A stretch of DNA of 26,925 bases from Brachionus koreanus (GCA_016987375.1 PJRA01000297.1:373903-400827), one strand, 5' to 3'. Counted from the first letter of the stretch, positions 9,610-18,791 are shown. Made by a program: numbers and translations. Notes: generated by a model from the sequence alone, not told the origin.

Positions 9610-9773
9610 AATTTTTTAATCTTTTTACCAAATCTCACAAAACCTTCTATTGCTTGATATGACTTTTTTTTATTTTCTTCACTTGTGTCAAGATTATCAA
9701 TTACATAGAAAGTTAAAAAATGATTCGATACGTCCTCATCTTCAGCTGAAATTGTGTCTCTTTGATCACTTTC
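9588..9773 (-). CDS. Open coding-like fragment, unrecognised
   Basis: A stop-to-stop minus-strand frame of 61 codons reads ESDQRDTISAEDEDVSNHFL, TFYVIDNLDTSEENKKKSYQ, AIEGFVRFGKKIKKLMQHGA, T, with stop 9588-9590. The acidic first half and balanced composition contrast with the chance ORFs around it. There is no ATG near its start. An adjacent frame (MLKSIHNDEKVIKETQFQ) overlaps the 5' end, suggesting either an exon junction or a frameshift. The 3' end runs into the hairpin at 9557-9609. It could be an exon or transposon remnant; it is on the same strand as the split ORF at 7957-8343. Confidence 0.35.
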   Translation of the reverse strand, partial: ESDQRDTISAEDEDVSNHFLTFYVIDNLDTSEENKKKSYQAIEGFVRFGKKIKKLMQHGAT

Positions 9774-9849
9774 TCATCATTATGAATAGATTTCAACATG
9801 ATTTATTTATTAAAGTACGTTTATCTGTTTTAAATTATAAGTGATATAA

Positions 9850-10198
9850 ATATTTAAATAAAGCCTTTATAAAATAGTTGTCAATCAAGTATTATTAATT
9901 TTTTTTAAAAAAAATATTGTTAAAGGATAACTAAATTCTAATGTTAATTTAATCAACAATTAATCTAGTCAATTAATGGCCTCAAATGTCCGGAAAAAAA
10001 CCTGCTAAAGTTGGCTGCCACCCAACAGTATTATACATTTATATTATTTATTCATTCATTTTTAACTAAACCGAGCTAATGCTACTTCAGATTAAAAAAG
10101 ACTAAAATTTAAATATTATATTATAATCAAAATAAAATAAATTTAAAATAAAATGATATAAAGAATAACAGGATGCATATGTTTAAATATCTGATGAC
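9850..10198. other. AT-rich spacer
   Basis: No gene or element is supported here. Confidence 0.5.
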
Positions 10199-10720
10199 TC
10201 AGGAGGAAAAAGGAAAAAATAGTGAAGTAGGGTATTTAATATATCGCGATTCGAAACCTTCCTTATATTCTTCCACTAATTTTACAACCAATGGAACAGA
10301 ATGACTCAATTCTGTTCTGACTTTTCGCTCATTTAATTCAAAAATACGATTAGAGAGTATTTTAGGTTTGTTAAAGATCCCTGATTCATTTTGATGGTGG
10401 GAGTATCATATTTTAGATTCAAAATAGATCGGATTGCTGAATTTTAAATTTCTTGTAATTTTATTACTACAGTTTCAATAGACACTTTCATTTTCCATTT
10501 GAAAATCCATTTCTTAACTTCTTTTAGGTATTTATTAGTCGAATTTTCGAGATTTCTTTTTTTATTAAGAGTAAAAAAAGTTGCCAAATCATGTGCAAAA
10601 AGAAGAGTATTGGCAATTTGGCTTATTTATTTTGTTGTAAGACCAGTGGATTTTGACAGTTATATTGAAATAATTTTTCTAAATTCAATTTTCTTAGCAA
10701 TTTTTAACTAAATCGGTTAT
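10199..10720 (-). pseudogene. Non-LTR reverse transcriptase relic
   Basis: On the minus strand, IANTLLFAHDLATFFTLNKK then STNKYLKEVKKWIFKWKMKV match the RT palm. FAHD at 10588-10599 stands where active enzymes have Phe/Tyr-Ala-Asp-Asp, followed by the usual W..KW.MK.S/N motif. After a frame change, NSAIRSILNLKYDTPT and, in a third frame, NKPKILSNRIFELNERKVRT, ELSHSVPLVVKLVEEYKEGF, ESRYIKYPTSLF match the thumb and C terminus of LINE-type RTs. At least two frameshifts, an internal stop and the lost catalytic Asp show it is dead. An open stretch just upstream on the same strand (10767-10850, KDELSRIFKMCRIFEAIFEN) may belong to it. The long plus-strand frame at 10499 is its shadow. Confidence 0.7.
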
Positions 10721-10850
10721 TGACAAGCGAACTAACGATTTGAAAAACAAATTAAGATACTTTTCACATATTTAGATCATGATCACTTTCATTTTCAAAA
10801 ATCGCTTCGAAAATTCTACACATTTTAAAAATTCTACTTAACTCATCTTT

Positions 10851-11281
10851 ATCATTTTTAAATTAGAAACTAAAAAAATTAAAAAATTACTAAAGTTAGA
10901 TTTATATTTCCAATTTTATTTTCCAGGACATCTTTATTCAACTTTAACTTCTAAATGTTCTGTCAATTTAACTTATTTTTTTTTCATTCAAAATTTTCTC
11001 TTCTTAAAAATTCAATTTCACTACGTGCTTTTTTTAGAATCGTTGTATACTTGTGAAGTATAAGAAATTAAAGTTTCATTGTTTAAACATATAGATTTTT
11101 TCATATGGTTCTAATAATTTTAATTAATAAAACAAAAGTTAATAAAATAATGGCACAAATTTAAGTCAAAGTGACAAAAAATTAATAAGACCAGAAAACA
11201 ACAGCACGTGTCTCGTTTTCACTAAGTTTTGAAATTTTTATTGACGATTTGTTTGTTTCATATTTGCTGTGTTTCATCAAT
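10851..11281. other. AT-rich spacer
   Basis: No supported gene. Probably decayed element or intergenic DNA. Confidence 0.4.
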
Positions 11282-11488
11282 CTAGTCATCTAGATTAAAA
11301 TCTGGATTAAATAAAAATTGTTGATCATTAGATGAATAGAAAGGATTATGAAAATGTACAATTTTTTTTCCGATTAACATAATAATATTTGTTCTGCTTG
11401 TTGCTATATACTCGATAAACGCATATTGCTCGTCAATTTTGATAAAATTATTCCAATAGCGCGCCTTTTTGTTTTCTGTAGTAAAAAC
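11282..11488 (-). CDS. Coding-like terminal exon, unrecognised
   Basis: After a TTTATTAG acceptor (11489-11490) the minus strand is open for 68 codons: VFTTENKKARYWNNFIKIDE, QYAFIEYIATSRTNIIMLIG, KKIVHFHNPFYSSNDQQFLF, NPDFNLDD, stop 11282-11284. An in-frame TAG overlaps the acceptor, so the frame opens exactly at the splice site, as a real exon would. No start codon is near the front, which is why simple ORF searches miss it. It lies just downstream (same strand) of the decayed coding region 11641-12565 and could be its last exon. I recognise no domain. Confidence 0.4.
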   Translation of the reverse strand, partial: VFTTENKKARYWNNFIKIDEQYAFIEYIATSRTNIIMLIGKKIVHFHNPFYSSNDQQFLFNPDFNLDD

Positions 11489-11640
11489 CTAATAAATAGT
11501 CTGATCAACTAACTGATGATCCTAATTTTATTAAGCAAGTTTTTATGTCTCTGCCTTGAAGATTTAGTACCAAGTGAAAATATTAAAGCTTTAAGTTTTA
11601 TTTATTAGTTTTTATACAATTATATTTTTCCTCCCCATCC

Positions 11641-12565
11641 CTAATGTTGGAACATATATTTATATAGAAATTTGATAAGCTTATCAACATTCTCTATAGA
11701 CAAAATAACACTCATCGAACTAATGCTAGCTAAGTCTTTCAGAGAACTTGTTGCTTCAGCTCCAACGGAGCTAAGAAGTAGATACTAAAAGGGAGAGTTG
11801 AATAAATAGCTAATTTAATACCTACATACAAAATTAATAAAATAAAATAAATAAGATGAATAAATAAATGCAAGCAAAAATAACTTCCATTTGTGATCGC
11901 AGTTGAGCTGCGACATCACATAAGTTAGCCCATGCAATCACAAAACTATGTAATCAGTCAGTCAGGACTGAAGTAACTCATGAACCCCAGAATTCATTAT
12001 GTGTTCATCATAAAGACCAGTTAATTCATTAACAAAATTATTCAAAAATTATTTCCAATTTTTAAATTATTCGCATAAAGTTGCTCCAAGCCAATAATAA
12101 GGCAAATTAAATTTTTTAAATATACATCTGGCAAAATATTATAAAAAACCAGAATATTTAATAAAATATCTTAAGTTCTTAATTCATGCGCCCTTCACAG
12201 TTTGAATTTGCTTATATTTTGAGCAGGAGAACTAAAAAGTAGGAGGTCTAATATTTATTAGACGACTGTTTATTTCATTTAATTTTGATTTTAGAGAATT
12301 TCAGAATTGTTAGGCGATTCAAACCAAAACTCCCAAAAAAAATGCTATGCATTAAATCAATTAGTGTGCTTTCAACTTGTCGATGTTTACTTAACTCGAT
12401 AATTACTGTGTCCCCTTTAATTCCCTTCAAACCGTCTGGATTTTTCTTAACAATAATTAAATACCATTGTAGGATGAAAAAATTCAAAAAAAATTTTATA
12501 AATTTACAATGAATTCCTAGACAAATTAAATAAAAAAAAGATAAAAAAAACATCTCTTGATTCAA
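11641..12565 (-). pseudogene. Decayed minus-strand coding region, unrecognised
   Basis: Reading right to left on the minus strand, consecutive fragments in shifting frames look like one protein: KKNPDGLKGIKGDTVIIELS KHRQVESTLIDLMHSIFFGS (12290-12460), LIIGLEQLYANNLKIGNNF (~12050-12107), FVNELTGLYDEHIMNSGVHE LLQS (~11955-12030), FVIAWANLCDVAAQLRSQME (~11890-11950). After a CCCTTTTAG acceptor at 11785-11786 comes YLLLSSVGAEATSSLKDLAS ISSMSVILSIENVDKLIKFL to a stop at 11641-11643. Frame changes at NNF and after LLQS cannot be explained by introns of plausible length. GC is higher than in the flanks. I cannot name the family; it may be a gene relic or an unidentified transposon protein. Confidence 0.45.
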
Positions 12566-13084
12566 GTAAAAAAGAATTTTTTTATTAAATTTAATAAAAA
12601 GGAATAATTTATACGGAAAATAAAGATGTATTAAATAAACGAAAAATCTATAATTTAATAAAAAAAATTAGTTAGAAAATGTAAAATAATTAATATTATA
12701 TTTAATAGAATATTTTATATTTAAATTTCAGAGAAGCAATATGAAAAGTATGTACAGACTCTTATCCATCAATATTAAAACTAAATATTGACCAAATAAA
12801 TTATTTAAAAATAAAAAATTCTTAATTATCATTTTTTAAATATAATAATTTTTTTCTATCAAATAATAATGTTTTCTAATGAAAATAGCTTTTTAATGAA
12901 AATTTTGCCTTAAAATTTTTGATAAAGATTTTGATTAAATTTTATACAATAAAGCTTTTTTGAATCTCAAGAAATTCTTTTTTCGACTAGAAAAAAAATT
13001 AGTTCGGAATAAATATTATGTTTTATTCTCATGTTTTTTGCTTTAAATGCCATAAGAAAACTCTTAATAATACGATATAGAGGA
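12566..13084. other. AT-rich spacer
   Basis: No gene is supported. A possible 16-nt plus-strand mini-exon (12732-12747) sits between a TTTAAATTTCAG acceptor and a GTATGT donor, but nothing joins to it in phase. Confidence 0.4.
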
Positions 13085-13786
13085 AGATGCATTGGTCGTA
13101 TAGATCTTTTTTTGCGCTAATTTACGGATAGAATAAAACAAGTGAATATTGGCAATTTAATGAAAGAAAGAGTAAAATCAAATTATTTCAAATTAAAACC
13201 TAATCTAATTGAAGATTTTCCTTATCTCGATAAAGACACAATTAAAAATTATATTACTTAAGATTCCTAACAACTTAAACAAGCATTTTGCTATTTAGTA
13301 GATCGTTATAATGAAAAAGGCCGCTATGAGATATTTATTGATAGAGTATTTAAAATTCAAAATTTATTAAGCTCTATTGTTTTTGTTCAACTTCACTTAA
13401 AACACAAAAACCAAAAAAATATAGTGTTTTTATAAAATATTTTAAAGATTTTGAAAGAAAAACTATTCAAGATAAAGAAATGATTAATGGTTGGTACTGT
13501 ACTTGCAAGAATGAAGCAAGAACAGTCAGATGTTGTTCCCATGTAGTTAGCTTAATATTTTATTTGAGTTGTGGAATAGATCCTAATAATTTTCCCTATC
13601 CAGTTGAGTTGCTAGAATGAGCAATAGAATATGTTGCTGAAAAAATTAGATTCTATGTTTTTGAACAACCTTTTATAGTCAGATTTTATTAAATTAAAAG
13701 CAAAACTTGAAGCTAAAAGTAACCATAATATTGCAAATTGTACACTAGAATTATTTAAAGAATTTAATTTCAATAAATTATTCTAA
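13085..13786 (+). pseudogene. Decayed transposase C terminus with SWIM finger
   Basis: The plus strand encodes, with stops and at least two frameshifts, a relative of the C-terminal part of the transposase at 21273-23628. IGNLMKERVKSNYF and DFPYLDKDTIKNYI..QLKQ AFCYLVDRYNEKGRYEIFID align with DGFPKFDIEMIRKKITFGYY QLEQAYGYLSEHFDSNEDYE there. Then INGWYCTCKNEARTVRCCSH VVSLIFYLSCGIDPNNFPYP gives a SWIM zinc finger (C-x-C-x9-C-x-H) with the same spacing as CSCKTGKRTLGCCSH. A short tail KAKLEAKSNHNIANCTLELF ends at 13784-13786. The catalytic half is absent. The relic stops about 60 bp before the TFB2M start. Confidence 0.75.
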
Positions 13787-13846
13787 TTTTTTTTATTAAA
13801 TAAAGAGACCTAATTTTATTATTGATTTTTATCTAAATAGAATAAA

Positions 13847-15292
13847 ATGTTAAAAAACGACTTGAAAATTTTAACTAATATTTTCAATTATAAAAATTTG
13901 TCGACACATCATCGCATACAAACTCAAAAAGAATTGAGCGAAAAAATTCGTCTTAAAAATGCGTCAAATAACGTGCCAAAAATTTCTTCTATATCCAAAA
14001 CAAAATCTAGAAAAAAACCTAAAACAGAAAAAGGCAATGAAGAGAAGACTCCAAATGCATCTGAGGTCAAAGCTGAAGACGAGAAGGCGTTTTTGAACCG
14101 GGCCTCTTTCAAAATTAGAATCGAATCGCTTGATGAACCAGGACGTCAACTTCTCACTCAAATACAATCTCTATGCAAAACATCTACGGATCCAAAACAT
14201 CTGACAACTATCCACCATGATTTAAACAAGAAAATTCACGGTCTAATCGAAAAACACTCAAGGCCTTCTTTTGACCAGGATCTTAATACTCTTGTTGAGC
14301 TGAATCCCGGTTTTGGCCTTCTAACTTCACAGTTTCTTAACTCACAAACAAAATTTTCTAAATTTGTTTTAGTCGAATCATTTTCAAAATTTATTCCATA
14401 TTTAGAACAGCTAAAAAATCAGCATGATGACCTTCATGTTCTAAAAACAAATCCTTATTCGGAAAATTTTCTATTTGAGTCAAATCAAGTTAATAAAATA
14501 AAATTTCTCAATTCTTTTAAAACAGATAAAAAATTAATCAAAGATATTAATTTAGCCATTTATTCCATAATTCCGTGGAACTCTAAAAATTTTATTAATC
14601 GACTTTTTTATCATTATTGTTCGAACGAAGGCTTTTTTGGTCTCAACAAGCTTAAATTTTTGAACCAAGATGAGTTCAGTTTCAATTTTAGTATGCCAGA
14701 GTTTTTCTTATTCATTCCGGAAATACTTATGGCTAAAATAAATCCGTCTTTAGACCGAAAGTATGGCAAATTCAATGGTAGATTGTCCGTATTTTCCAGT
14801 ATTTTGTCTTCAGTTGAAATTTTGGATGCTCAACCTGTTGATTACTTTTACCCATATCCACTAATGTCCAAAAAACAGCGGCACTCTGGAATAGATAATA
14901 AAAATATGTTCTTAATTCATTTGAAATTTAAGCAAAAGAGCCTCGTTGATGAGCATAAACGTTTATTTTATTTGTTTGTAGGAAATATTTATTGCCATCG
15001 GAAGGACTTTTATGTGAAAGACTGTGTAAAAGGCCTGTGCAATGACACCGATGCACTTCTAGACCGCATCGGTCTATGGAAATACACCAAACTTGCTCAA
15101 TTGTCACCTTATCAATTGATGAAAATTTTCAATATTTTGATCGAAGACAAAAATTTGAGCACTATGAATAATTTATTGTTTAAGTCTGAGAAAAATTTGT
15201 GTCCTGATAAAAAGAGCTACGATTTGAAAAGTTTAAAAAAATTAAATCAAAATTTTTCAGGTCAGCTTAAATTGCCTAATAAAAATAGTTAA
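13847..15292 (+). CDS. TFB2M: Mitochondrial transcription factor B2 (rRNA dimethylase family)
   Basis: A 481-residue, single-exon protein. TFB2M-type proteins derive from KsgA/Dim1 rRNA adenine dimethylases and help mitochondrial RNA polymerase open promoters in the matrix. Residues 1-30 are basic and suited to a mitochondrial presequence. Residues 40-80 are a Lys-rich linker (SRKKPKTEKGNEEK). SAM motif I is VELNPGFGLLT (150-160), followed by an acidic motif (VLVES, 174-178). Around residue 240, IIPWN replaces the catalytic N-L/I-P-Y motif of true dimethylases, as expected for TFB2M. ILDAQPVDYFYPYP (~325-338) and the C-terminal LTP/IG-rich region match the family. The protein is longer than the roughly 400-residue vertebrate form, mostly through the N-terminal linker. 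ATG 13847 is the first Met after an in-frame TAG; a possible cis or trans splice acceptor (AAATAG) lies 7 nt upstream. TFB1M is the main alternative, less likely given the motif IV change. Confidence 0.85.
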   Translation: MLKNDLKILTNIFNYKNLSTHHRIQTQKELSEKIRLKNASNNVPKISSISKTKSRKKPKTEKGNEEKTPNASEVKAEDEKAFLNRASFKIRIESLDEPGRQLLTQIQSLCKTSTDPKHLTTIHHDLNKKIHGLIEKHSRPSFDQDLNTLVELNPGFGLLTSQFLNSQTKFSKFVLVESFSKFIPYLEQLKNQHDDLHVLKTNPYSENFLFESNQVNKIKFLNSFKTDKKLIKDINLAIYSIIPWNSKNFINRLFYHYCSNEGFFGLNKLKFLNQDEFSFNFSMPEFFLFIPEILMAKINPSLDRKYGKFNGRLSVFSSILSSVEILDAQPVDYFYPYPLMSKKQRHSGIDNKNMFLIHLKFKQKSLVDEHKRLFYLFVGNIYCHRKDFYVKDCVKGLCNDTDALLDRIGLWKYTKLAQLSPYQLMKIFNILIEDKNLSTMNNLLFKSEKNLCPDKKSYDLKSLKKLNQNFSGQLKLPNKNS

Positions 15293-15321
15293 TATGAGAA
15301 AATTTTTTTCTGATCATTGTA

Positions 15322-15343
15322 GTCTGGAACTGCCATTCCAGAC
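15322..15343 (+). repeat. Short perfect hairpin after TFB2M
   Basis: GTCTGGAA (15322-15329) and TTCCAGAC (15336-15343) form an 8-bp stem with loop CTGCCA, 30 nt past the TFB2M stop. It is GC-richer than its surroundings and would lie in the 3' UTR. Function unknown. Confidence 0.5.
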
Positions 15344-15590
15344 AGATTTCCTTTATAGACAAATATAAAACCGATTCGCAAGTAAGTATAAATTTTGTTT
15401 AAATTTTCGCTTAATTACTATTCTAGATTCAAAATATATCTTCATAATAATTGTTTATCTTAGTATGTTTAAGTCTGTAAATTTCTTAAATCCTAAACTT
15501 TTAAGAGAGTCTTGCTTTCTAATTATTTCGTTTTAGATAACTACAATTATTTTGCTTAATTATAATCTATTTATGGTCAATTTTAATCTA

Positions 15591-15596
15591 AATAAA
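15591..15596 (+). terminator. Candidate poly(A) signal for TFB2M
   Basis: AATAAA about 300 nt after the stop. In this AT-rich DNA such a hexamer can occur by chance. Confidence 0.3.
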
Positions 15597-15999
15597 GAAA
15601 AATTTTGTTTTTTTTTGTTGCAAACAATTTGTATTTTATTCATAAATATTTATGCCAAGCAAAAAATTCAATTTCTTTAAAATTATTTATTATTATATTT
15701 TTACTAATTTACTTTATCAAAATATCAGTTCAGTTACATAAATAAAAACAAAAAAAAAGTACATATAATTGCTAAAAATTGAGTCGAAATTTGTTATTTA
15801 AATTGGGAGTTTTTTTTAGAATTTTAAATGAAGCACTCTTTATAAACCACTTTATCTAGTTCTTTAGTTATTTGATTTTTTATTTTCTGGAGTTATTCAT
15901 TTTATTTTTTGTCTAAATCAGTTAAGAATAATTAAAATAAATTAAATTCTTATTTAAGTTAATAAATTAATCTGTTTTATCTAATAGCTTTAAATCACG
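15597..15999. other. AT-rich spacer
   Basis: No gene is supported here. Confidence 0.5.
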
Positions 16000-16850
16000 T
16001 GCAGTAAATTCGATTGTTTCCTAAGCTATTTGTCCAAGTTATTATTGAAATTGTTTTTTTCCTACGGAATTGACAATGTGCTGAGGTAGACTATTCCAAA
16101 TTTAAATATTACTCGTTTAGTTAAGAAATGATATCATTTAATGCAATTTTTTACTTGTCTAAAAAATGCATTTATTTTACCTCTCAATTTTTTTGAAATA
16201 CTGTTTTCGACAAACACCAATCTGTTCACCACAAACAAAATCATTTCTATAAAAAAGTCTGTTCAAAACAATATTTTTGGGCAAAATGAAAATAATTTTA
16301 CATTTTTAAATTTTCATATTTATAGATTTTTGTGAAATTTTTCAGAGAATTAGAAAAAACTTTCTTAAAAAAAAATTAAAGATTTTTTTCAAATTTTGCT
16401 CAAAAAATCTAAAAATTATAAATTTATTTTGTCTATTTTTGTGGGTAATACAAAATAATTGATTTTTTTTTTATCAGTGATAAAAATTTCAAAAATTTTT
16501 TTTAAAGTTAAATAAATAACAGTCTATTTAAATGAGTGCCAATAACCAGCTAACTCTGGACGCGCCTTTTACAATTTATTTAATAATGGTGAATTGGAGA
16601 CTACAAAAACCAATTTAACATATTTACACTAACAAGTCAATTTTTTCAAGTCTAGTGTTTAAAAATGCTTAAAATAACAAGTATATTTTGCAATTGACCT
16701 TTGACTTAGCTGCTTTTATTGCCTTTAAGATGGGCTATGTACTGTTTCAAACCTTTTTGAAGGAAGGGAAAAATGACTAACCATATCAAAACATTTGTGA
16801 AGTTTTTTTCCGACGAGTAAATTCCATCTTAATTCTCAGCATTTTAAGAA
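16000..16850 (-). pseudogene. CR1/jockey-type reverse transcriptase relic
   Basis: Several pieces on the minus strand follow the order of a LINE RT C-terminal half: a MEFTRRKK-like block (~16800-16830, matching MEFN..KC..M..G), LKQYIAHL and AIKAAKSKVNCKIY (~16690-16760), VKLVFVVSN (~16590-16630, matching Y..LVRPHLEY), LRGKINAFFRQVKNCIK (16137-16187), and finally IWNSLPQHIVNSVG (16060-16101), a hallmark of the end of CR1/jockey-like RTs. Frameshifts and stops separate nearly every block, so the copy is old and inactive. The plus-strand 64-codon frame at 16141 is its shadow. Confidence 0.65.
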
Positions 16851-17077
16851 CTACTAGCTGTTTTATAATTAAAAGAGAAAAAATCATAATTTGAAATTTT
16901 TGTATTTTTAAGTGTTTGACAGACTAAATTTGAGTGATACAAGCCTTGTATCAGTTGATACATTTTGCAGAACGGTTTTCAGACTCTTAGAAAAAATTTT
17001 TTTTTAATTTTAAATTTTTGTTTTTGTTTTTTGTTCCAAAATTTACAATGCCTAAATAATATAATTTTAAAAAAGTC

Positions 17078-17420
17078 TTACTTTTGATGCATTTTTGTAA
17101 TGTGCAATTTAACACCTATTTCATTCTTCATTTTCTATCCACATATATTGCATGGTGACGGATTGGTTTGAATATAGTTGTCTACTCTATCTTATACATT
17201 ACTAATACATGCCTTGTTAATATCGTAGCCAAATCTTTATCTAAATCTTCATCACTCAATGTTGTATCAATCGTAATGACTTGGACGCTACTGTCTCAGA
17301 AAATGATCATATTTTTTCATTGATTTTATGATCAGTTAGGAACACATAGTCGTCATGATACCTCTGATCAAATTATTTTGTTAGTGATCAATTGTTCACT
17401 AAGTCCGTATGACCTAAAAT
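17078..17420 (-). pseudogene. Decayed C2H2 zinc-finger coding region
   Basis: The minus strand reads YHDDYVFLTDHKINEKI, then in a new frame after a GAGACAG acceptor-like site DSSVQVITIDTTLSDEDLDK DLATILTRHVL, then in a third frame DRVDNYIQTNPSPCNICG, a stop, and KMKNEIGVKLHITKMHQK ending at 17078-17080. The last part is a textbook C2H2 finger: C-x2-C-x12-H-x4-H (17087-17152), with TAG in place of one loop residue. Frameshifts plus the stop argue for a pseudogene or transposon relic. Single N-terminal C2H2 fingers occur in some LINE ORFs, so a retroelement origin is possible. Confidence 0.5.
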
Positions 17421-17587
17421 GATTGGAAAAAACAAAAGCCAAAATATTTTAATTAGAAAAATTAGTTTTAAAAATTAAAATTTTTAAAATATTCAAAAGT
17501 TTTTCAAGTTTTTTTTAAGTTAGTCAAAGAATTGATTAATTTTTTTTTAATTGCATTTTTAGATCTTTTTTATTTAATTTTAATCTA

Positions 17588-18787
17588 ATGTATAGACGTA
17601 AGCGCGAGCCGCCCGAGCTTACCAATTATGACTTGTCGCCATTCATGCCAGATAATCTCATAAAAACCAGCTACGAAAATGAAACTATTGAGACTCTGCA
17701 AGAAAAACTGCACATTAAAACCGAATCTCTACAGTTATTAAATCGACAATTGGAACAGTGCAACAAAGAAAAAAATGAATATAAAAGACTTATTGATCAA
17801 TTGTATGAAAAAAATTTATCTCTAAAAAAAACTCTCTATTTTAAAGAGAATTCGCCGGAACAAGCCGATTTCAGCTCAAATTTAGAGTCAAGCTCGTCTC
17901 TTTTTTCCGACATAGACTGTGACGACTACACTAAAGTATTAAAAGATCTAGTTAAATCATTACAAAAAGAGCGCTCTGATTTAATTCGAAAGAATGAAGA
18001 TCTGAACCAACAGTTGGTGGACTACAAAGCTGATCTCAAGTTATTGCGGGAGCAAATTGTTCGTCAACGAGTAGGAACTTATCTAGAAGGTCTTACTCTT
18101 GGCGATTTTAATTCTAGTCCCGAAAAGTCCAAAAATACCATGAGCACTTCGATTTCGTTCAATTGTATAAATGATGTTAAAACAGGTCTCATAAAAGAAA
18201 TCGAAGTGCTACGTGAACAAAATATTACTATTGAAAACGACTTAAAAATGGCCCTGTGTCACAAAGAAGAATTGGAAATCGAACGAGATTCGTTCAAAGA
18301 CAAATATTTTAAGTTAAATAGTTTCGTAGAGGACAATTCGTCTCATTTGGGAGTTAGAGTTGATGAATTGGTCTCCAAAAACAAATATCTTAGTGAAATG
18401 GTTAAAAGTTTTAAAGAAGAAATAGACATGTTAAGACAAAATGTGAAAAAGTCTACAGATATTAATCAAAAACTTCAAACAGTGTCCAGTTACAGACAAA
18501 AAGTTGATTTTTTTATTCAAAATAACCATGATTTGGATACAAATTTGATATCTCTGTTCGACGAATCTAAGTGTGTAATTAGTTTTCTGGTCGATAGTTT
18601 GAATGATAAGATGGTTGCGTTTCAGCATCAGAAAAAAGTGAATAAAATGTTGGCAACACGGGTACAGGACTTGGAAAAGCAGATAAATATATTGAATAAT
18701 GGTGAGCTCGATACAGAAGCTTCATTATTAGGCGACTCACCATCGATGAACAAACTGCCTGAGCCTCTTAGACCATCAAATTTCTAA
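17588..18787 (+). CDS. CCDC149: Coiled-coil domain-containing protein 149 homologue
   Basis: A 399-residue coiled-coil protein in a single exon. The order of blocks follows animal CCDC149 as I remember it: LQEKLHIKTESLQLLNRQLE QCNKEKNEYK (37-66) matches its N-terminal coil, a RQRVG motif (160-163) ends the second coil (~113-162), LIKEIEVLREQNITIENDLK (201-220) starts the third, RVDELVSKNKYLSEMVKSFK EEIDMLRQNV (257-286) the fourth, and KMVAFQHQKKVNKMLATRVQ DLEKQI (341-366) matches the conserved C-terminal block. The family is a poorly characterised scaffold; no enzymatic motif is present. ATG 17588 is the first Met in a frame that is open back to a TTGCATTTTTAG acceptor at 17560-17561, so a 5' exon or a trans-spliced leader is possible. 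Shorter than vertebrate forms, lacking their long C-terminal tail. Confidence 0.82.
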   Translation: MYRRKREPPELTNYDLSPFMPDNLIKTSYENETIETLQEKLHIKTESLQLLNRQLEQCNKEKNEYKRLIDQLYEKNLSLKKTLYFKENSPEQADFSSNLESSSSLFSDIDCDDYTKVLKDLVKSLQKERSDLIRKNEDLNQQLVDYKADLKLLREQIVRQRVGTYLEGLTLGDFNSSPEKSKNTMSTSISFNCINDVKTGLIKEIEVLREQNITIENDLKMALCHKEELEIERDSFKDKYFKLNSFVEDNSSHLGVRVDELVSKNKYLSEMVKSFKEEIDMLRQNVKKSTDINQKLQTVSSYRQKVDFFIQNNHDLDTNLISLFDESKCVISFLVDSLNDKMVAFQHQKKVNKMLATRVQDLEKQINILNNGELDTEASLLGDSPSMNKLPEPLRPSNF

Positions 18788-18791
18788 TAAA
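18786..18791 (+). terminator. Poly(A) signal overlapping the CCDC149 stop
   Basis: The sequence CTAATAAATT places AATAAA (18786-18791) over the TAA stop (18785-18787). If used, the 3' UTR would be only about 10-30 nt. Confidence 0.4.

Noticed and set aside
10235..10265. GGTTTCGAATCGCG (minus strand) as a tRNA B box
   Set aside because: No acceptor stem or cloverleaf could be formed, and the sequence lies in the RT C-terminal reading frame.
11750..11925. GC-rich hairpins (AGCTCC-AAC-GGAGCT near 11759 and TGTGAT...ATCACA near 11899) as structured RNA or a spliced-leader gene
   Set aside because: Both fall inside coding-like minus-strand frames, and no Sm site, donor or promoter accompanies them.
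12285..12512. Plus-strand 75-codon ORF after an AG site
   Set aside because: The minus-strand reading of the same DNA has a more protein-like composition and fits with neighbouring minus-strand fragments.
16935..16953. TGATACAA-gcc-TTGTATCA hairpin as a regulatory element
   Set aside because: An 8-bp stem in AT-rich DNA with no gene context is too weak to call.
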